Assembly: GCA_013388755.1 (NCBI GenBank)
Contig: JACAEQ010000067.1
Coordinates: forward strand, 1-47,784
Source of the DNA: Chloroflexota bacterium
Lineage (GTDB): Bacteria; Chloroflexota; Chloroflexia; Chloroflexales; Roseiflexaceae
Reading direction: 5' to 3'
Length of the DNA: 47,784 nt
Below are positions 16,017 to 24,031 of this stretch, one piece after another. The position numbers and the translations under genes are program-made. A model generated the notes under the pieces. It saw nothing but the letters and a program-made list of their open reading frames with translations. It searched no databases and was not told where the DNA came from. Each line of letters begins with the position of its first letter. The first letter of the stretch is position 1.

Positions 16017-16601
16017 ATGCACGACCAGCGTAACAGCATAACGATGGTGCTGCTGGGCCTTGTGATCGCGGTTGTGTTGATTGCCCTGGCCGGTGGTGGC
16101 GAGCTCGGCAACCCGCAGTTGAGTCGGCGGTTTGCGCCGCAGCCCGCCGATCCCGCGGCACCTACGCCGCAACCCTTCGAATTGCCGCGGGTCGAACTGC
16201 CGCAGTTGCCGCCCGATGTCCAGCGCACCGTGCTCGATCTGCAAGAGCAACTCACCGGCGGCCAGGCGATCCCGGCGCTCACGCCGATCGCTGCCGGTCC
16301 GCGCGTTGAAGTGCGCCTGGACGAGATCCGTCGCCGCGGCGACCAGGTGATCGTGCGCGGCAATGTGCGCAACCTGGGCGATCGCATCCTGACGATCGCG
16401 CCCGGCGCCTTTGCCTTTCGCGATAGCAGCGGCGCGCGCTATACCACCGAGACCAGCGGTGGTGCAACGCTTGATCCCGGCGCAGCAACAGCTTTCGATT
16501 TCACCGTGCCCCTCCCGGCCGGTCGCGGCCTGACCCTGATCTTCGAACTGCCGCCTGATCCGCCCCTCGAACAGGTTCTGCTACTCGAAATAATCGAGTA
16601 A
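16017..16601 (+). CDS. membrane-anchored protein with DUF4352-like C-terminal domain
   Basis: A 194-residue protein. One membrane segment (about residues 7-27) is followed by a Pro-rich linker to about residue 90. The C-terminal beta domain (about 95-194) contains RVEVRLDEIRRRGDQVIVRG, GARYTTETSGGATLDPGAAT and VPLPAGRGLTLIFELP; this pattern (charged beta strand, dG.rY, lDPG, vP.g) resembles the immunoglobulin-like DUF4352 fold of secreted bacterial proteins. Function unknown. I prefer ATG 16017; an in-frame GTG lies at 15987. It precedes the lipid-degradation cluster but may be transcribed separately, as a hairpin follows. Confidence 0.62.
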   Translation: MHDQRNSITMVLLGLVIAVVLIALAGGGELGNPQLSRRFAPQPADPAAPTPQPFELPRVELPQLPPDVQRTVLDLQEQLTGGQAIPALTPIAAGPRVEVRLDEIRRRGDQVIVRGNVRNLGDRILTIAPGAFAFRDSSGARYTTETSGGATLDPGAATAFDFTVPLPAGRGLTLIFELPPDPPLEQVLLLEIIE

Positions 16602-16735
16602 CCTCCGGCCAACATATTCGCAACAATTCCCCAACATGGGCATGATACACTGCGTCACGAATGATATTCATCCCCGGGCGTAGCCTGATAGTGTCAGTGT
16701 GGACATGGATCACGCCGATGTTGGAGACCGGTAAA

Positions 16736-16756
16736 CAGGGGCGAATCGCGCCCTTG
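16736..16756 (+). terminator. possible terminator hairpin
   Basis: CAGGGGCG and CGCCCTTG form an 8-bp stem with one G-T pair around AATCG, followed by TTTCGTTG. The T-run is short. It lies between the anchored-protein gene and the SCP2 gene; the remainder of 16602-16817 shows no gene. Confidence 0.35.
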
Positions 16757-16817
16757 TTTCGTTGTGGCCACCACCTGCCATCAGGCGACATACGATCACA
16801 GAGAGGATTGACACCCG

Positions 16818-17363
16818 ATGAGCGACATCACCCCGAGCCTGTATTTTGCCGAGATTGTGCCGCAACGCTTCACCGCGGCGGTGGCAAACGCGCCGGAAGA
16901 TGTGCTGGCGCAGCCGCCATTCACCGTCACCTACGCCATTGATGGCGACGAGGGGGGCACGTATGGCCTGAAAATCGCAGACGGCACCGTGGCATATGTT
17001 GACGGCGGTATCGAAGGCGCGGACCTGCAGTTGATGTTGAGTTACGACCACTGGCGCGCCGCTGCGGAAGGCGATGCGCTGGAGCCATTTATCGACTATT
17101 TCCTGCGGCAAAAAGTGAGTGTGGTGAAGAGCCTGCGCGGTACGGTCAAACTTGAATTGACCCGCTCCGATGACAGCATATTTGAGAGTACAAGTGTGTT
17201 TGGTGGTCAGTCCGAACCATCGGTGACGTTGCGTATGACCACCGACGATTATCGCCAGATGCTGGCGGGCGAACTGAATGGGCAGATGGCGTTCATGACA
17301 GGCAAGCTGAAGTTCGAGGGCAGCCTGCCGCTGCTGATGCAGATTGGCGCGTTGAGCGGCTAA
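16818..17363 (+). CDS. SCP2 sterol-carrier domain protein
   Basis: A 181-residue single-domain protein. The central part (about 35-165) fits the SCP2 fold: FTVTYAIDGDEGGTYGLKIADG, then YVDGGIEGADLQLMLSYDHWRAAAEGDALEPF, and near the C-terminus TTDDYRQMLAGELNGQMAFMTGKLKFEG, which is typical of the lipid-pocket helix and strand. No signal peptide, so it is cytoplasmic. It probably binds acyl-CoA or another hydrophobic ligand and hands it to the enzymes encoded just downstream. AGAGAGG lies before the ATG; the acyl-CoA dehydrogenase starts 32 bp after its stop. Confidence 0.82.
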   Translation: MSDITPSLYFAEIVPQRFTAAVANAPEDVLAQPPFTVTYAIDGDEGGTYGLKIADGTVAYVDGGIEGADLQLMLSYDHWRAAAEGDALEPFIDYFLRQKVSVVKSLRGTVKLELTRSDDSIFESTSVFGGQSEPSVTLRMTTDDYRQMLAGELNGQMAFMTGKLKFEGSLPLLMQIGALSG

Positions 17364-17395
17364 CGTCGCGCCATGTTCGTTGAAGGAGACGACCG

Positions 17396-18490
17396 ATGAT
17401 TTCATTTGCACCTTCGGAAGAACAGCAGTTGATCATCGACACGGTGCGACGCTACGCCACTGATCGACTGCGACCGGCAGCGTATGACGCTGATGAGACG
17501 CGCACCATTCCGCCCGACATCGTCGCCAGAGGCTGGGATCTCGGGTTACTGCCGAGCGCCATTCCGGAACAGTACGGTGGTTTCGGTGAGTCGCACCAGG
17601 CACTGACCGGTGCGCTGGCGGCGGAAGAGCTGGCTTATGGCGATCTCGCGATGGCGCTGCACCTGATGACACCCAACCTGTTTGCGATCCCGGTGCTGCA
17701 TTGCGGTACCGAGGAGCAGAAAGCGAAGTGGCTGCCGCGCATGGTGGAAGGTGGTTTTGCGCCGTACACTGCCGCCTTGATCGAGCCGCGCTGGAGTTCC
17801 GATCCGCACACGATGCATACCGTCGCTGAACGCGAAGGCAATATGTACGAAATCAGCGGCCACAAGGCGCTGGTGCCGCTGGCTGCCGATGCGCAGGCGT
17901 TCCTGGTGTATGCGCGCGACGGCGACTCGACCCAGGCATTCATCATTGAGCGCGGCACCGAGGGTCTTGCAGTGCTCGAGCGTGAGAGCTACATGGGCAT
18001 CCGCGCGTTGCCGACGTATGAATTGCGCCTCGATGATGTGCGTGTTCCTGTGTCGTGTCGCCTTGGCGGTGAGCAGGGCAGCGATCTCGAGTTGCTGCTG
18101 AACTATTCGCGCGTTGCGCTCGCGGCGCTGGCGGTGGGGGTTGCGCGTGGTGCGTTCGAGTATGCGCGCGACTATGCCAAACAGCGCGAGGCGTTCGGCA
18201 AGCCGATTGCACAGAACCAGGCGATCGCGTTCATGCTGGCGGAAATGGCGATCGAGATTGATGCCGCGCGCCTGATGATGTACGAGGCAGCCTGGCATCT
18301 CGATAAGGGCCATAACGCGACGCAGACCGCTGTACTCGCCAAAGCGTATGCCGACGAGATGGCGCTCGTTGTGACCGACCGTGCTGTGCAGATCCTTGGC
18401 GGCCACGGCTATATTCGTGAGCATCCGGTGGAGCGCTGGCTGCGCAACGGGCGCGGCTTCCATACGTTCCTTGGCCTGGCGATGGTTTAG
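17396..18490 (+). CDS. acyl-CoA dehydrogenase-like flavoprotein without the usual catalytic Glu
   Basis: A 364-residue member of the acyl-CoA dehydrogenase family. N-terminal helical domain, central beta domain and C-terminal helices are all present, with REAFGKPIAQNQAIAFMLAEM and QILGGHGYIREHPVERWLRNG as family markers. The protein ends FHTFLGLAMV where relatives read YEGT and continue 15-20 residues. The usual base Glu is therefore Leu and the C-terminus is short. The alternative Glu position of isovaleryl/long-chain enzymes aligns with Ser in LLNYSRVAL. The central region also has IEPRWSSDPHTM in place of the usual TEP.aGSD. It may be a non-catalytic subunit, or act on an unusual substrate. 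GAAGGAGA precedes the start. Confidence 0.82.
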   Translation: MISFAPSEEQQLIIDTVRRYATDRLRPAAYDADETRTIPPDIVARGWDLGLLPSAIPEQYGGFGESHQALTGALAAEELAYGDLAMALHLMTPNLFAIPVLHCGTEEQKAKWLPRMVEGGFAPYTAALIEPRWSSDPHTMHTVAEREGNMYEISGHKALVPLAADAQAFLVYARDGDSTQAFIIERGTEGLAVLERESYMGIRALPTYELRLDDVRVPVSCRLGGEQGSDLELLLNYSRVALAALAVGVARGAFEYARDYAKQREAFGKPIAQNQAIAFMLAEMAIEIDAARLMMYEAAWHLDKGHNATQTAVLAKAYADEMALVVTDRAVQILGGHGYIREHPVERWLRNGRGFHTFLGLAMV

Positions 18491-18626
18491 AGCCTGTCCG
18501 AATATTATGGATGGTTGGATGTCATTGCGAGCGAAGCGAAGCAATCTACTGACACGAGAGGAGATTGCCGCGTCGCTGGCGCTCCTCGCAATGACAGGCA
18601 GCGTAGAGGTTTTCGGACAGGCGCTC
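18491..18626. repeat. full copy of the TIR-bearing dispersed repeat (copy 4)
   Basis: AGCCTGTCCGAATATTATGG at the left and TTTTCGGACAGGCGCT at the right are inverted ends. The interior has GTCATTGCGAGCGAAGCGAAG and CTCCTCGCAATGACAG, so the outer arms pair over a long stem. It lies in the gap between the two acyl-CoA dehydrogenase genes. Confidence 0.88.
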
Positions 18627-18641
18627 AGTGATGGGTTGATC

Positions 18642-18699
18642 GTTAAGGGTTGTCTTCACAATGGCTTCAGATGCACTGCCTTAACTTCTGACCCTTAAC
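18642..18699. repeat. inverted TTAAGGG / CCCTTAA element
   Basis: GTTAAGGGT (18642-18650) and ACCCTTAAC (18691-18699) are perfect 9-bp inverted arms around 40 bases. It ends 19 bp before the second dehydrogenase. The same TTAACCC-type words occur at 37017 and 40977. Confidence 0.6.
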
Positions 18700-18718
18700 C
18701 CGTTATAGGAGTGAAACA

Positions 18719-19978
18719 ATGATTGACTTCGAAATACCCACGCCAATCAAGCGCCAGGTGCAGTTCATCACGATGCTTGGCGAGCAGGTGATGCGCCCGG
18801 TGGCGCGCTACTACGATGAGCACGAGACCGAGCGCCCATGGGACTATATCAACCTGATCTGGCCGACGGTGCGCGACCGTGGCGGGCGCTCATTTTCGGT
18901 GGACGACACCAGGGGGAGCGTGGATAAGGACGGTAAGCCACGCCCACGTATCGGCTACCTGATGCTGGCGCATACTGTCGAGGCGTTGTCATGGGGCGAC
19001 GCGGGGCTCTATCTCTGCACCCCTGGCGGCGCGCTGGGTGGCGCGGCGGTTGACGCGACCGGTACGCCGGAGCAGAAGGAGCGCTTCCTGAAGCGTTTCG
19101 GTGAGGGTGAGCCAAAATGGGCCGCCATGGCGATGACGGAGCCGCATGCTGGCTCCGATACTGCTGCCATTCGCACGACGGCGCGCCTCTCCGAAGATGG
19201 GAAGGAGTGGATCCTCAACGGCGAGAAGATCTTTGTGACCGGTGGCCTCATGGCGGCCAGGGAGTCGCCAGGCTTTGTGGTCGTCTGGGCGACGGTTGAC
19301 CCGTCGGCGGGGCGTGCTGGCATGAAGCCATTTGTCGTTGAGTCCGGCACACCGGGTATGACCGTCGCTAAGCTGGAGCATAAGCATGGCATTCGCGCGT
19401 CGGATACGGCGGCGATTGTGCTCTCTGACTGCCGCATTCCCTACGACAATATCCTCGGCAGCGCGGAGGTGGCGAAGGGCGATGACGCCGGGCATAAAGG
19501 ATTCAAGGGAGCCATGCGCACCTTTGATGCCACGCGCCCGCTGGTGGCAGCCTCGGCGCTCGGCATTGCACGTGCTGCGCTGGAGTTTACCGCGTCGTAC
19601 CTGAAGGACCGCGGCGTGAAGGTGCGCTATGGTATCGCGCCCCACCTGCAAACGGCCATGGAGCGTGACCTGATCCAGATGGAGATGCAGCATCGTGCAG
19701 CATGGTTGCTGGTGCTGAAGGCGGTGACGAAGATGGATGCCGGTGAGGATAACGCTCTTGAGGCGTCCATGTCCAAGGTGAAAGCCGGCCAGGTGGCGAC
19801 CTTCGTTTCGCAAAAGGCGGTCGAACTGCTTGGCCCCGAAGGATATTCGTGCAAATTGCTGGTTGAGAAGTGGATGCGTGATGCCCGCATCAACGATATC
19901 TATGAAGGCACGGGGCAGATCAACCGCCTGATTGTCGCGCGCCGCTTGCTCGGGTATAGCAGCCGTGAGTTGCGGTGA
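18719..19978 (+). CDS. acyl-CoA dehydrogenase
   Basis: A 419-residue FAD-dependent dehydrogenase. It has AMTEPHAGSD (FAD/substrate loop), the NGEKIFVTGG strand, a TRPLVAASALGIARAALEF helix, and RDARINDIYEGTGQINRLIVARRLLG at the C-terminus with the catalytic Glu in YEGT. It should introduce the alpha-beta double bond of an acyl-CoA and pass electrons to ETF. An insertion of about 20 residues early on (near VDDTRGSVDKDGKPRPRIG) lengthens it compared with common enzymes. AGGAG lies nine bases before the ATG. Its neighbours point to beta-oxidation of a long or branched acyl chain; chain length cannot be read from sequence. Confidence 0.92.
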   Translation: MIDFEIPTPIKRQVQFITMLGEQVMRPVARYYDEHETERPWDYINLIWPTVRDRGGRSFSVDDTRGSVDKDGKPRPRIGYLMLAHTVEALSWGDAGLYLCTPGGALGGAAVDATGTPEQKERFLKRFGEGEPKWAAMAMTEPHAGSDTAAIRTTARLSEDGKEWILNGEKIFVTGGLMAARESPGFVVVWATVDPSAGRAGMKPFVVESGTPGMTVAKLEHKHGIRASDTAAIVLSDCRIPYDNILGSAEVAKGDDAGHKGFKGAMRTFDATRPLVAASALGIARAALEFTASYLKDRGVKVRYGIAPHLQTAMERDLIQMEMQHRAAWLLVLKAVTKMDAGEDNALEASMSKVKAGQVATFVSQKAVELLGPEGYSCKLLVEKWMRDARINDIYEGTGQINRLIVARRLLGYSSRELR

Positions 19979-19993
19979 AGACGAGGGTGACTC

Positions 19994-20032
19994 GCAGGGG
20001 TGCTTGCAGGGGTGACTTGCGAGCACCCCTGC
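19994..20032. other. strong hairpin before the FadN-type gene
   Basis: GCAGGGGTGCT (19994-20004) and AGCACCCCTGC (20022-20032) form a perfect 11-bp stem. The 17-base loop holds a second GCAGGGGTG. The structure ends seven bases before the AAGGAG ribosome-binding site, so it may influence translation, mRNA processing or polarity. Confidence 0.65.
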
Positions 20033-20050
20033 TCCAGGAAGGAGTCATTG

Positions 20051-22474
20051 ATGACCCAGATCAAAAAGGTGGCCGTGATTGGCGCCGGCACGATGGGCGG
20101 CGGCATCGCGGCCCATTGTATTAATGCCGGGTTGCAGGTGGTGCTGCTTGATGCGGTACCGTCGAGCCTGACACCTGAGGAGGAACAGCGTGGCCTGACG
20201 CTTGAGTCGAAAGCGGTGCGCAATCGCTTTGTGCATGGCGGTCTCGAACGGATCAAAAATGCGCGCCCGGCGGCGCTGTTCGATCCGCAAGGGCTCGCGA
20301 AGATCGTCGCCGGTAATGTCGAGGACGACTTTGACCTGATCGCCGACGCCGACTGGATCGTTGAGGCGATTATTGAGCAACTTGAGCCGAAGCGCGCCTT
20401 GATGGAGAAGATCGAGCGCGTGCGCAAACCGGGAAGCATCGTTTCGTCCAATACCTCGGGCATCCCGATTGCCGCAATCGCTGAAGGGCGCTCCGACGAG
20501 TTCCGCAAGCATTTCCTCGGTACGCACTTCTTTAATCCGCCGCGCTACCTCTACCTGCTCGAAGTCATTCCAACGCCCGATACCGCCCCGGAGACGGTGG
20601 CGGCAATCAGCCGCTTCGCTGATGTGACGCTCGGCAAGGGGGTCGTCGTCTGCAAGGATCGGCCCAACTTCATCGGCAATCGCATCTTCAGCTACGATAT
20701 TGCGACAACGGTCGGGTACGCGTTGCGCAACGGCTATACCGTCGAAGAGGTTGATAGCCTGACCGGCGAGTTGATTGGCCGCCCGAAGACGGCGACGTAC
20801 CGCCTGCTCGACCTGGTTGGTATTGATGTGATGCTGCACGTGCAGCGCAACCTGTACGACGCCCTTCCCGACGACGAAGAACGCGAAGCGTTGCGTATCG
20901 CGCCCGAAGTCGAGGCTATGGCAGCAAAGGGCTGGCTGGGGAACAAGACGCGCGTCGGCTTCTATAAGGAAGTCAAGGGTGCCTCCGGGCGCGAGTACTG
21001 GTCGCTCAATCTGAAGACCATGGAGCATGAGGCGCCGAAAAAGCCGCGCTTCGATCTGGTGGGCAAGGCGCGTAAGATCGAAGATCTGCGTGAACGCCTG
21101 CGCTTCCTGATGGATAATGCCGATACCGACCGGTCCGGCGTGTTCATCCGCGAGACGTTGCTGCGCACGCTGGCCTATACCGCGCGCCGTATTCCCGAAA
21201 TCTCCGATAGCGTCGTTGATGTCGATCGCGCGATGCGCTGGGGGTTCAGCCATCAGCTTGGCCCGTTCGAGGTCTGGGATGCGCTGGGCGTGCGGAAGGC
21301 CGCTGAACGTATGCGCGAACGCGATATCGCTATCGCGCCGTGGGTCGAGGAGATGCTGGCGAATGGCGGCGAGAGTTTCTATCGCCGTGACAATGGCCGC
21401 ATTACCGGCGTGTGGGACCCCACCGTGACGGCCTATGTGACCTACACACCGCCGGAAGGCGTCCTGGTGCTCGACGATCTGCGCGCGCAGGGTAAGGAAG
21501 TGGCGCGCAACCATAGCGCCTCGCTGATCGACCTGGGGGATGGCGTGCTCTGCTTCGAGTTCCATTCCAAAGTGAACGCCATTGACCCGCTGATCACCGA
21601 GATGGGCTGGAAGGCGCTGGAATTCCTGCAAGACGATCGCTGGGTCGGCATGGTGATCGGCAATCAGTCGTCCGATTTCTGCGCCGGAGTCAACCTGGGC
21701 GTGGTCTTGATGGCAATCATGGGCGGGAAGCCGGAAGATGCGGCGAAGTTTGCCAGGGGGACGCAAGATCTCTTCTTCCGCTTCCGTACCTGCCCCAAGC
21801 CGATCGTTGCCGCGCCGTATGGCCGCGTGCTCGGCGGCGGCGTCGAGGTCTGCCTGGCTGCAGCGCGGCGCGTTGCGGCAGCGGAGAGTTACATGGGGCT
21901 GGTAGAACTGGGTGTCGGGTTGATTCCTGGCTGGGGCGGGTGTAAAGAGTTTGTTCGCCGGCATGTCACGCCACACGCCACAACCCCCGGTGCGGACCCG
22001 CTGCCCTATCTCCAGCAGGCGTTCGAGACGATTGCCATGGCAAAGGTCAGCGAACTTGGCGCGGTGCAGGCGAAGCAACTTGGCTATCTGATGGACGACG
22101 ACAAGATCGTGATGAACCGCGAGCGCTTGATCGCTGAGGCGAAGAAGGAAGTGCTGCTGCTGGTCACTGAAGGGTACCAGCCGGTGCCGCCGGAGGGCGA
22201 ACCGGTGTATGCCATCGGGCGACGCGGCATCGCGGCGGTGAACTCGCTGATCTATGGCATGCGGCAGGGTGGCTACATCAGCGACTATGACATGAAACTG
22301 GCGCGCTCACTGGCGTATGCGATGTGCGGCGGCGATTTGACGCAACCGCAGCTGGTTACGGAGCAGTATATTCTGGATCTGGAATACGAACAGGCAAGCC
22401 AGCTCATCCAGCAGCCGAAGACCCAGGAGCGCATCATGGCCATCCTGCAGGGCGGCAAGCCGTTGCGGAATTAG
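20051..22474 (+). CDS. fadN: 3-hydroxyacyl-CoA dehydrogenase / enoyl-CoA hydratase, FadN-type
   Basis: An 807-residue bifunctional beta-oxidation enzyme. The dehydrogenase half comes first: NAD motif GAGTMGGGIA (10-19), SSNTSGIPI, HFFNPPRY with the catalytic His, and a second helical domain at about 360-440 (DRAMRWGFSHQLGPFEVWD). The hydratase half follows from about residue 490: oxyanion loop FCAGVNLG, then GGGVEVCLAAARR and VELGVGLIPGWGG carrying the two usual glutamates. This order matches Bacillus FadN rather than the hydratase-first FadB/FadJ. AAGGAG lies seven bases before ATG 20051; the frame also opens at 20000 inside the hairpin. The thiolase follows, as in fadN-fadA operons. Confidence 0.92.
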   Translation: MTQIKKVAVIGAGTMGGGIAAHCINAGLQVVLLDAVPSSLTPEEEQRGLTLESKAVRNRFVHGGLERIKNARPAALFDPQGLAKIVAGNVEDDFDLIADADWIVEAIIEQLEPKRALMEKIERVRKPGSIVSSNTSGIPIAAIAEGRSDEFRKHFLGTHFFNPPRYLYLLEVIPTPDTAPETVAAISRFADVTLGKGVVVCKDRPNFIGNRIFSYDIATTVGYALRNGYTVEEVDSLTGELIGRPKTATYRLLDLVGIDVMLHVQRNLYDALPDDEEREALRIAPEVEAMAAKGWLGNKTRVGFYKEVKGASGREYWSLNLKTMEHEAPKKPRFDLVGKARKIEDLRERLRFLMDNADTDRSGVFIRETLLRTLAYTARRIPEISDSVVDVDRAMRWGFSHQLGPFEVWDALGVRKAAERMRERDIAIAPWVEEMLANGGESFYRRDNGRITGVWDPTVTAYVTYTPPEGVLVLDDLRAQGKEVARNHSASLIDLGDGVLCFEFHSKVNAIDPLITEMGWKALEFLQDDRWVGMVIGNQSSDFCAGVNLGVVLMAIMGGKPEDAAKFARGTQDLFFRFRTCPKPIVAAPYGRVLGGGVEVCLAAARRVAAAESYMGLVELGVGLIPGWGGCKEFVRRHVTPHATTPGADPLPYLQQAFETIAMAKVSELGAVQAKQLGYLMDDDKIVMNRERLIAEAKKEVLLLVTEGYQPVPPEGEPVYAIGRRGIAAVNSLIYGMRQGGYISDYDMKLARSLAYAMCGGDLTQPQLVTEQYILDLEYEQASQLIQQPKTQERIMAILQGGKPLRN

Positions 22475-22632
22475 TGCCTGCCCGAATAACGGAGGGTTGG
22501 ATGTCATTGCGCGCCAGGCGACGCAATCGAGTAGCGCGAGAGGAGATTGCTTCGGCCATGCTGTGCTCGTTGCAGGCGGTCGCTCGCGCTCCTCACAATG
22601 ACACGGGGCATAGAGTTATTCGGATAGGCGCT
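22475..22632. repeat. full copy of the TIR-bearing dispersed repeat (copy 5)
   Basis: Starts GTGCCTGCCCGAATAACGGAG and ends AGTTATTCGGATAGGCGC. Inside are GTCATTGCGCGCCAGGCGACG, GAGAGGAGATTGCTTCGGCC and CTCACAATGACA. It immediately follows the FadN-type stop codon and separates it from the thiolase. Confidence 0.86.
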
Positions 22633-22648
22633 TGGCGAAGCATCGCGT

Positions 22649-22672
22649 CAGGGCGACTCGTGAGCCACCCTG
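22649..22672. other. imperfect hairpin before the thiolase gene
   Basis: CAGGGCGACTCG pairs with TGAGCCACCCTG with nine of twelve matches plus wobbles. It resembles the hairpin in front of the FadN-type gene in sequence (GGGTGACTCG words) and position, and may belong to the same small palindrome family. Confidence 0.4.
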
Positions 22673-22699
22673 GCGACGAACCATCATAATGGAGACACC

Positions 22700-23875
22700 A
22701 TGCGAGAAGCAGTAATCGTATCCGCAGTACGCACCGCGGTCGGCAAGGCGCCGCGCGGCTCGTTGCGCGGCGTCCACCCGAGCGACCTGGCAGCCACTGT
22801 GATCAAGGCGGCCGTTGAGGGTGTGGCAGGTCTGGATCCGAAAGAGATCGATGACGTTATCCTGGGATGCGCGATGCCTGAAGCCGAGCAAGGGCTCAAC
22901 ATGGCGCGGGTATCCTTGCTTCGCGCTGGCCTGCCTGCCGATGTGCCGGGGCAGACGGTCAATCGCTTCTGCGCCTCTGGCTTGCAGACAATCGCGCTCG
23001 CGGCGCAACAGGTGATGACCGGCATGGGCGATGTGGTCGTGGCGGGCGGCGCCGAAAGTATGAGCGCGGTGCCAATGGGGGGGCATCACTACGCGCCGAA
23101 CCCGGCGATGGCGGAACTCCACCCCGATGTCTACCTGGGCATGGGTCTCACGGCAGAAAATGTGGCGAAGCGCTATGAAGTGAGCCGTGCCGACCAGGAT
23201 GCTTTTGCGCTGCGTTCCCATCAGCGCGCGATTGCAGCGATTGACGCCGGGCGCTTTAAGGATGAGATCGTGCCTGTCGAGGTGGAAAACGTCTGGTTCG
23301 AGGGTGGTAAGGCGCAGCGCGCCACGCTGACGTTCGATACCGACGAAGGGCCGCGGCGCGATACGTCGGCGGAGGCGCTGGCGAAGTTGCGTCCGGTCTT
23401 TGCCGTGAATGGCACGGTGACCGCCGGCAATTCGTCGCAGACCAGCGATGGCGCGGCGGCGGTCGTGGTGATGAGCCGCGAAAAGGCCGATGCGCTGGGC
23501 CTGAAGCCGCTGGCGCGCTTCGTCTCATATGCCGCCGCCGGCGTGCCGCCGGAGATCATGGGTATCGGACCGATTGCGGCGGTGCCGAAGGTGCTGAAGC
23601 AGGCCGGCCTGACGATTGATCAGATGGACCTGATTGAATTGAACGAGGCGTTCGCGGCCCAGGCGCTCGCGGTGATTCGTTCACTCGAACTGGATGAAGC
23701 GAAGGTCAACGTCAATGGCGGCGCGATTGCGCTGGGTCACCCGCTGGGATGTACCGGCGCCAAGTTGACCGTCCAGTTGTTGCATGAAATGCGACGCCGC
23801 GGCGGGCGCTACGGACTGGTCACCATGTGCATCGGTGGCGGCATGGGAGCCGCCGGCATCTTTGAGGTGATGTAA
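22700..23875 (+). CDS. fadA: acetyl-CoA acyltransferase (thiolase)
   Basis: A 391-residue thiolase. The nucleophile is Cys91 in [14 protein letters not shown], His347 in [14 protein letters not shown] and Cys377 in CIGGGMG complete the active site. The expected reaction is cleavage of 3-ketoacyl-CoA to acetyl-CoA and a shortened acyl-CoA. ATGGAGACACC precedes the start. Its place directly after the FadN-type gene favours a degradative role over acetoacetyl-CoA synthesis. Confidence 0.93.
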   Translation: MREAVIVSAVRTAVGKAPRGSLRGVHPSDLAATVIKAAVEGVAGLDPKEIDDVILGCAMPEAEQGLNMARVSLLRAGLPADVPGQTVNRFCASGLQTIALAAQQVMTGMGDVVVAGGAESMSAVPMGGHHYAPNPAMAELHPDVYLGMGLTAENVAKRYEVSRADQDAFALRSHQRAIAAIDAGRFKDEIVPVEVENVWFEGGKAQRATLTFDTDEGPRRDTSAEALAKLRPVFAVNGTVTAGNSSQTSDGAAAVVVMSREKADALGLKPLARFVSYAAAGVPPEIMGIGPIAAVPKVLKQAGLTIDQMDLIELNEAFAAQALAVIRSLELDEAKVNVNGGAIALGHPLGCTGAKLTVQLLHEMRRRGGRYGLVTMCIGGGMGAAGIFEVM

Positions 23876-23937
23876 TCCCTGGCGCGGCGGGCGCGGCGCG
23901 TGACACCCACGGGTCGTCATTGACCATACACACGTCT

Positions 23938-23965
23938 GTAGAGACGCAGCATGCTGCGTCCCTAC
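23938..23965. repeat. 28-bp near-perfect palindrome (GTAGAGACGCAGCATGC family)
   Basis: GTAGAGACGCAGCAT followed by GCTGCGTCCCTAC is self-complementary except for one base pair. The GTAGAGACGC...GCGTCTCTAC word recurs as a dispersed palindrome in many bacterial genomes. It lies between the thiolase and the GMC gene. The rest of 23876-24031 shows no gene. Confidence 0.7.
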
Positions 23966-24031
23966 CGCCCGCCCGGCACAATCGCACCCTCCACGCGCCG
24001 CGCCCACCGGCCGATGATGGAAGAGGGATCT

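Noticed and set aside
20045-22078. 677-codon minus-strand ORF opposite the FadN-type gene
   Set aside because: It mirrors the real gene's codon pattern in a high-GC genome, has His/Arg/Gln-rich composition and no recognisable domain.
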